Below, piece by piece: positions 60,984 to 64,000 of a stretch of DNA of 64,000 bases. The number at the start of each line of letters is the position of its first letter. Positions within the stretch are counted from its first letter, which is position 1. The DNA is from Rhodococcus sp. AW25M09 (GTDB lineage: Bacteria > Actinomycetota > Actinomycetes > Mycobacteriales > Mycobacteriaceae): assembly GCF_000333955.1 (NCBI RefSeq), contig NZ_CAPS01000144.1:60867-124866 (forward strand), in the 5' to 3' direction. The notes under the pieces were generated by a model that worked only from the letters and a program-made list of their open reading frames with translations, was not told the origin of the DNA and made no database searches. Made by a program: the position numbers and the translations under genes.

Positions 60984-61715
60984 ATGTCCGAAGCACTCAA
61001 CAACGCTCTGTCGACCATCGCAGAGTTCGTGCCCAAACTGCTGCTGTTCCTGGTGATCCTGGTGATCGGAATCGTCCTCGCCAAGGCCATCGGAAAAGCT
61101 CTCTCGGCCATCCTCGAACGCGTCGGATTCGACCGTGCGGTCGAACGCGGCGGAGTGAAGAAAGCACTCGAGAACAGCAAATACGATGCCAGTGACGTCG
61201 TCTCGAAGATCATCTACTACGCCTTGGTGCTGTTTGTGTTGCAGTTGGCATTCGGGGTGTTCCCCGCTAATCCGATCAGCGTGCTCCTGAGCCAGATCAT
61301 CGCGTTCCTCCCGCGCCTGATCGTGGCCATCATCATCATCGTGGTTGCCTCGGCCATCGCAGCCGCAGTACGTGAGCTGATCTCGAACTCCCTCGGCGGA
61401 CTGTCCTACGGCAAGACCCTCGCCAACATCGCGTCGGTGTTCATCCTCGGTTTCGGTGTCATCGCAGCTCTCAACCAGATCGGTGTCGCCACCACGGTCA
61501 CCACGCCGATCCTGATCGCCGTCCTGGCCACACTCGGCGGGATTCTCGTCGTCGGTGTCGGCGGCGGACTCGTCCAGCCGATGGCCAAGCGCTGGGAGGG
61601 CTACTTGACCAAGGCCGAGGACGAAATGCCCCGGATCAAGGAACAGGCCGCCAACGCGCCCTCTGTAAAGCAGCAGGCCCAGCACGCCAAGAACGAAGCA
61701 CAGCACCGCTACTGA
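60984..61715 (+). CDS. MscS-related TM-helix-repeat membrane protein
   Basis: 243 residues, four or five transmembrane helices: LLLFLVILVIGIVLAKAIGK, IIYYALVLFVLQLAFGVFPA, LIVAIIIIVVASAIAAAV, IASVFILGFGVIAALNQIGV and LIAVLATLGGILVVGVGGGL. These match the conserved TM-helix repeat (PF05552-type) found in MscS-like channels. The MscS beta domain is absent. The tail is helical and charged (WEGYLTKAEDEMPRIKEQAA). Likely an osmotic- or envelope-stress membrane protein. Confidence 0.82.
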   Translation: MSEALNNALSTIAEFVPKLLLFLVILVIGIVLAKAIGKALSAILERVGFDRAVERGGVKKALENSKYDASDVVSKIIYYALVLFVLQLAFGVFPANPISVLLSQIIAFLPRLIVAIIIIVVASAIAAAVRELISNSLGGLSYGKTLANIASVFILGFGVIAALNQIGVATTVTTPILIAVLATLGGILVVGVGGGLVQPMAKRWEGYLTKAEDEMPRIKEQAANAPSVKQQAQHAKNEAQHRY

Positions 61716-61730
61716 TCGACCGGCATGCAC

Positions 61731-61762
61731 CTCGGTGCGTGGGTAGACATCCACGCACCGAG
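61731..61762. terminator. Hairpin terminator after the MscS-like gene
   Basis: 12-bp perfect stem CTCGGTGCGTGG / CCACGCACCGAG, 8-nt loop, starting 15 bp after the stop. No T tract, but the strength and position fit. Confidence 0.7.
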
Positions 61763-62136
61763 ACCCCGCCGCCACGCTCGCCGTTTCACGTCATGCGGTC
61801 AACCTGCCACATCGACGACAAGTCACCGACGGCACGCCGATCTGCGGGCTGCCGGGTCGGCGCGGTGCAGTGTCCGGTCGACGATCGAACGCTCCGGCAG
61901 ATGCTCGACCCTCCCACCCGCGAACGGACCGATCGCCACGAGCTCGAAATACACCGTTCTCGACTTGTGCAGCGCCGGTTGTGAGGGTGTTACGGACGTC
62001 GGCCCGAGTACTACCAGTTGAGTGCATGTCTCGCCGAGACATCGGCGTTGAGCACGGTTGAACTTCGAGTCTCAGCCCAGCCCGCTGGACTTATGCGGTT
62101 CGGATGCAGGTTCGGTGGGACTCGTACTGTCCACGA
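61763..62136. other. Interval without a confident gene
   Basis: A plus-strand frame (VQCPVDDRTLRQMLDPPTRE) and a minus-strand frame look weakly protein-like; neither has a start site I would defend. No repeats stand out. Confidence 0.4.
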
Positions 62137-62624
62137 TCAGCCTGTGTGCAGCAGTGCAGACCTGGGCTGAATCGACGGTGAAGAAGTAGCTCCATTGATT
62201 CGACGACGACGCTGGAGCGTCGGGGTCGAGGGGGCGAGCGACCAGGGCGCAGTAGAACCGTTGGCCGATAACGGCGATGGCACCGATTCTTCCGAAGGTT
62301 GAACCAGGTCAGCGTGACGTACCCCGTCGGTGGCGGTGAACAGTGCACGAGGTGCGCCGAGTGCCTTCACATACGGGTGCTTGCGTGCCAGATGCTGCAG
62401 CGTTCGCGCCATGTCGGCGGTGCACAAGTCGGGTTCTCGGAATGCGATCACGATCGTCAGAGTTTCGGTGGTGGTCATTGCGAAGTCGAGCAGGTGATCG
62501 GAGATGAACGTGAGCAGCGAGATCGACGTCGTGTCGGTGGCGCGATCGTCGAGTATCTCTGTCAACGGTCTCGTCGCAGGAGGGCGTGGCAGCATAGGAA
62601 AGGACGACGTCGGGGATGCATCGA
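62137..62624 (-). pseudogene. DICT sensory domain part of a frameshifted EAL-DICT gene
   Basis: The frame encodes PLTEILDDRATDTTSISLLT, FISDHLLDFA and the DICT-like segment TLTIVIAFREPDLCTADMAR, up to a stop at 62137. It is offset by one base from the EAL gene at 62562-63341. Adding a base to the C5 run on the coding strand (G5 on the plus strand, 62625-62629) joins GFHLGRPAP to LDASPTSSFPML, giving a single EAL-DICT protein of about 400 residues. Confidence 0.7.
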
Positions 62625-63341
62625 GGGGGCGGGCCGCCCGAGGTGAAATCCTTGTCCGTACGCGGCACCCCACGCGATCGCCTTGTCCTTCTGTCTCTCG
62701 GTTTCGATTCCTTCGGCGATCAGGGCGACATCGAACCGGCTCGCGTAGGCAAGGACGGCAAGCAAGGTGGCGAGCTTGTCGCCGGGGAGGTCGTCGTCGA
62801 GCAGCGATCTGTCGAGTTTGATCACCTCGGGTGCGAGAAGGGGCAGTACCACCATCGAATCGGGGTCGGCACCGACGTCGTCGAGAGCGATGATGATGCC
62901 GTCGCGCCGGAGTCGGTCAGCGGACCGGAGCAATCGCGCCAGGTCGGTGAGCAGGGAGCGTTCAGCGAATTCCGCGACGGGCCGAATCTGCGAGCCGCCT
63001 GATCGCAACAGTTCGCTGAGGCGGCGGGCCGAAGTCGACGAGTTCTCGGAGGACATTGCGTCGGCTTCTATGTTGACGAACAACGTGCGCGGCGGGTGGT
63101 CGGCGGGGGTGAACTGTGCCGCTGCAGCAACTGCTGAGGCTATGCATCTACGGTCCAACTCCTCGGCCATTCCCATCGTGCGGGCGATGTCGAAGATCTG
63201 TTCCGGCGACGTGTCGGGGAAGGCCGGCCACCTGGTCAGTGCCTCGTGGGCAACCACCAGCCCGGTCCTCGAGTCGACGATCGGCTGAAAAACTGAGCTC
63301 AGTGAGCCGAAACGCTCATCGAAGTCACCGTCGACGCCCAA
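62562..63341 (-). CDS. EAL-domain protein (cyclic di-GMP phosphodiesterase type), C-terminus frameshifted
   Basis: 259 residues from TTG 63341; the in-frame codon before it is TGA. EAL signature AHEALTRWPAFP, with TLFVNIEADA, IIIALDDVGADPDS, IKLDRSLLDDD and IAEGIETERQKDKAIAWG as later motifs of the TIM barrel. The normal end (GYLLGRP) is GFHLGRP, after which the frame runs into PSMHPRRRP and a stop. The intended C-terminal DICT domain lies in the next frame. EAL function needs a DDFGTG Asp pair; LDDVGAD is a fair match. Confidence 0.82.
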   Translation of the reverse strand: MGVDGDFDERFGSLSSVFQPIVDSRTGLVVAHEALTRWPAFPDTSPEQIFDIARTMGMAEELDRRCIASAVAAAAQFTPADHPPRTLFVNIEADAMSSENSSTSARRLSELLRSGGSQIRPVAEFAERSLLTDLARLLRSADRLRRDGIIIALDDVGADPDSMVVLPLLAPEVIKLDRSLLDDDLPGDKLATLLAVLAYASRFDVALIAEGIETERQKDKAIAWGAAYGQGFHLGRPAPSMHPRRRPFLCCHALLRRDR

Positions 63342-63834
63342 CTTTCACCCCATGTTCTCGATCCCCGTACTGCACGTGCACAGAAACTGTCGTTGCCTGT
63401 GCCGAGGCACGCAGGGCGTTGTCTGCTTACGGACTTTGCCGGCTCTTCCCAGATGAGGGTGTAGGTCGGCCGGGCGCGTCGGTCCGCAGATAGACGTCGA
63501 GGTCTCCCGACGATGGAGGTTCCTACGCCATCCGTCCGAAAGACCTCGACGTGTCCGACGCTACCCCGCCGGCCGGCTTCGGCCGCCCTGACCTGACCGC
63601 CTTCGCGGCTCATCCCAATCGACCCTGATCGGGTCTGCTGACCCCCTCGACGAGAACGCAGCGACATCACAGCCACCCAACCCCGACCGCCCGGGAAGCC
63701 GGGGCACGTCACATGGCCTGTGCTGCGGGCGTGTCGAGTGGGTCGTCCAGGGGCGACGCAGGAGAGTCGACGCGACGTGCTGAGAGGTGGTTCCAACCGA
63801 GCGCTAGGACACCGGCTACAGGCATGGCGATAGG
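63342..63834. other. Intergenic interval with a long-spaced inverted repeat
   Basis: No confident gene. ACGTCGAGGTCT at 63494 and its complement at 63541-63552 form a perfect 12-bp inverted repeat with a 35-nt spacer, possibly an operator. The rest is plain high-GC sequence. Confidence 0.45.
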
Positions 63835-64000
63835 TCAGGAACGGCGTCGCTCCCTGCGCAGGAGGGAGCGCAGAGTCTCGGCGTTCGCGTAGCCGACCCG
63901 TAGCGCGATCTCGGCGGAGGTGAGGTCCGTGGTTGCTGAGAGGTGCCGCGCTCGTTCGATGCGAAGCCGTTGGACGAAGCCGAGCGGAGTGAGGTTGAGC
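63835..64000 (-). CDS. AraC-family regulator, C-terminal part only (runs off the window)
   Basis: The visible 54 residues end the protein: [20 protein letters not shown], then [20 protein letters not shown] and LLRRERRRS. This is the second helix-turn-helix of an AraC/XylS DNA-binding domain (ERARHLL...DLTVAEIA pattern). The start lies beyond position 64000. Confidence 0.8.
   Translation of the reverse strand, partial: LNLTPLGFVQRLRIERARHLSATTDLTSAEIALRVGYANAETLRSLLRRERRRS

Overview
The window is high-GC actinobacterial DNA, most like a large Rhodococcus (Mycobacteriales) plasmid or integrated conjugative element. The evidence is an LGFP-repeat protein, WhiB-like and DUF3263-type proteins, ImuA'-like SOS proteins with TCGAAC-N4-GTTCGA LexA boxes, an Asp23/AmaP cluster, and a Gram-positive conjugation module. 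No replication gene, relaxase, rRNA, tRNA or CRISPR array was seen, so plasmid versus chromosomal location is open.

Region 1 (1-21 kb) is a mobile-element patchwork. It starts with a partial matrixin-type protease and a lipoprotein. An IS21-family element (1894-4553, 5-bp target duplication) sits in an imuA'-like fragment. Two overlapping tyrosine recombinase genes follow (4.7-8.3 kb). The main find is a 7.2-kb IS21-family transposon (10636-17818) with matching ends and a 6-bp direct repeat. Besides istA/istB it carries a mercury/organomercurial module: merA, merB, a CC-motif membrane protein, a thioredoxin-like lipoprotein, a CcdA-like protein and a divergent merR. Small actinobacterial genes follow, then a dehalogenase fragment joined to a truncated SOS gene.

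Region 2 (21-40 kb, minus strand) is the conjugation module, arranged as long runs of overlapping stop/start codons. It encodes a VirB4-like ATPase, an FtsK/TraB-like translocase, a polytopic VirB6/TraG-like channel protein, a TcpC/VirB8-like protein and a three-domain peptidoglycan hydrolase. It also encodes a small VirB2-like membrane protein, a prepilin-peptidase-like protein, WhiB-like and HTH regulators, and accessory small proteins. The two operon heads (30042 and 40136) share the same two-block upstream element at identical spacing, so they are probably co-regulated. A divergent plus-strand operon (40.5-44.3 kb) encodes a sigma-factor-like protein, a cutinase-family secreted protein and small membrane proteins.

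Region 3 (44.5-52.3 kb) holds an IS3-family insertion that removes the last codons of a gene, a complete LexA-box/imuA'-like cassette, and poorly recognisable small genes, including an STAS-domain protein.

Region 4 (52.6-64 kb) looks like a stress and signalling island. It has a lone threonine synthase, a GGDEF protein, an Asp23/AmaP cell-envelope stress cluster divergent from an ECF-type sigma factor with its own Asp23-like partner, a GAF-ANTAR regulator, an MscS-like TM-helix protein, a frameshifted EAL-DICT protein and the end of an AraC-type regulator. Two CRP-like palindromes lie upstream of the sigma-factor gene and the MscS-like gene.
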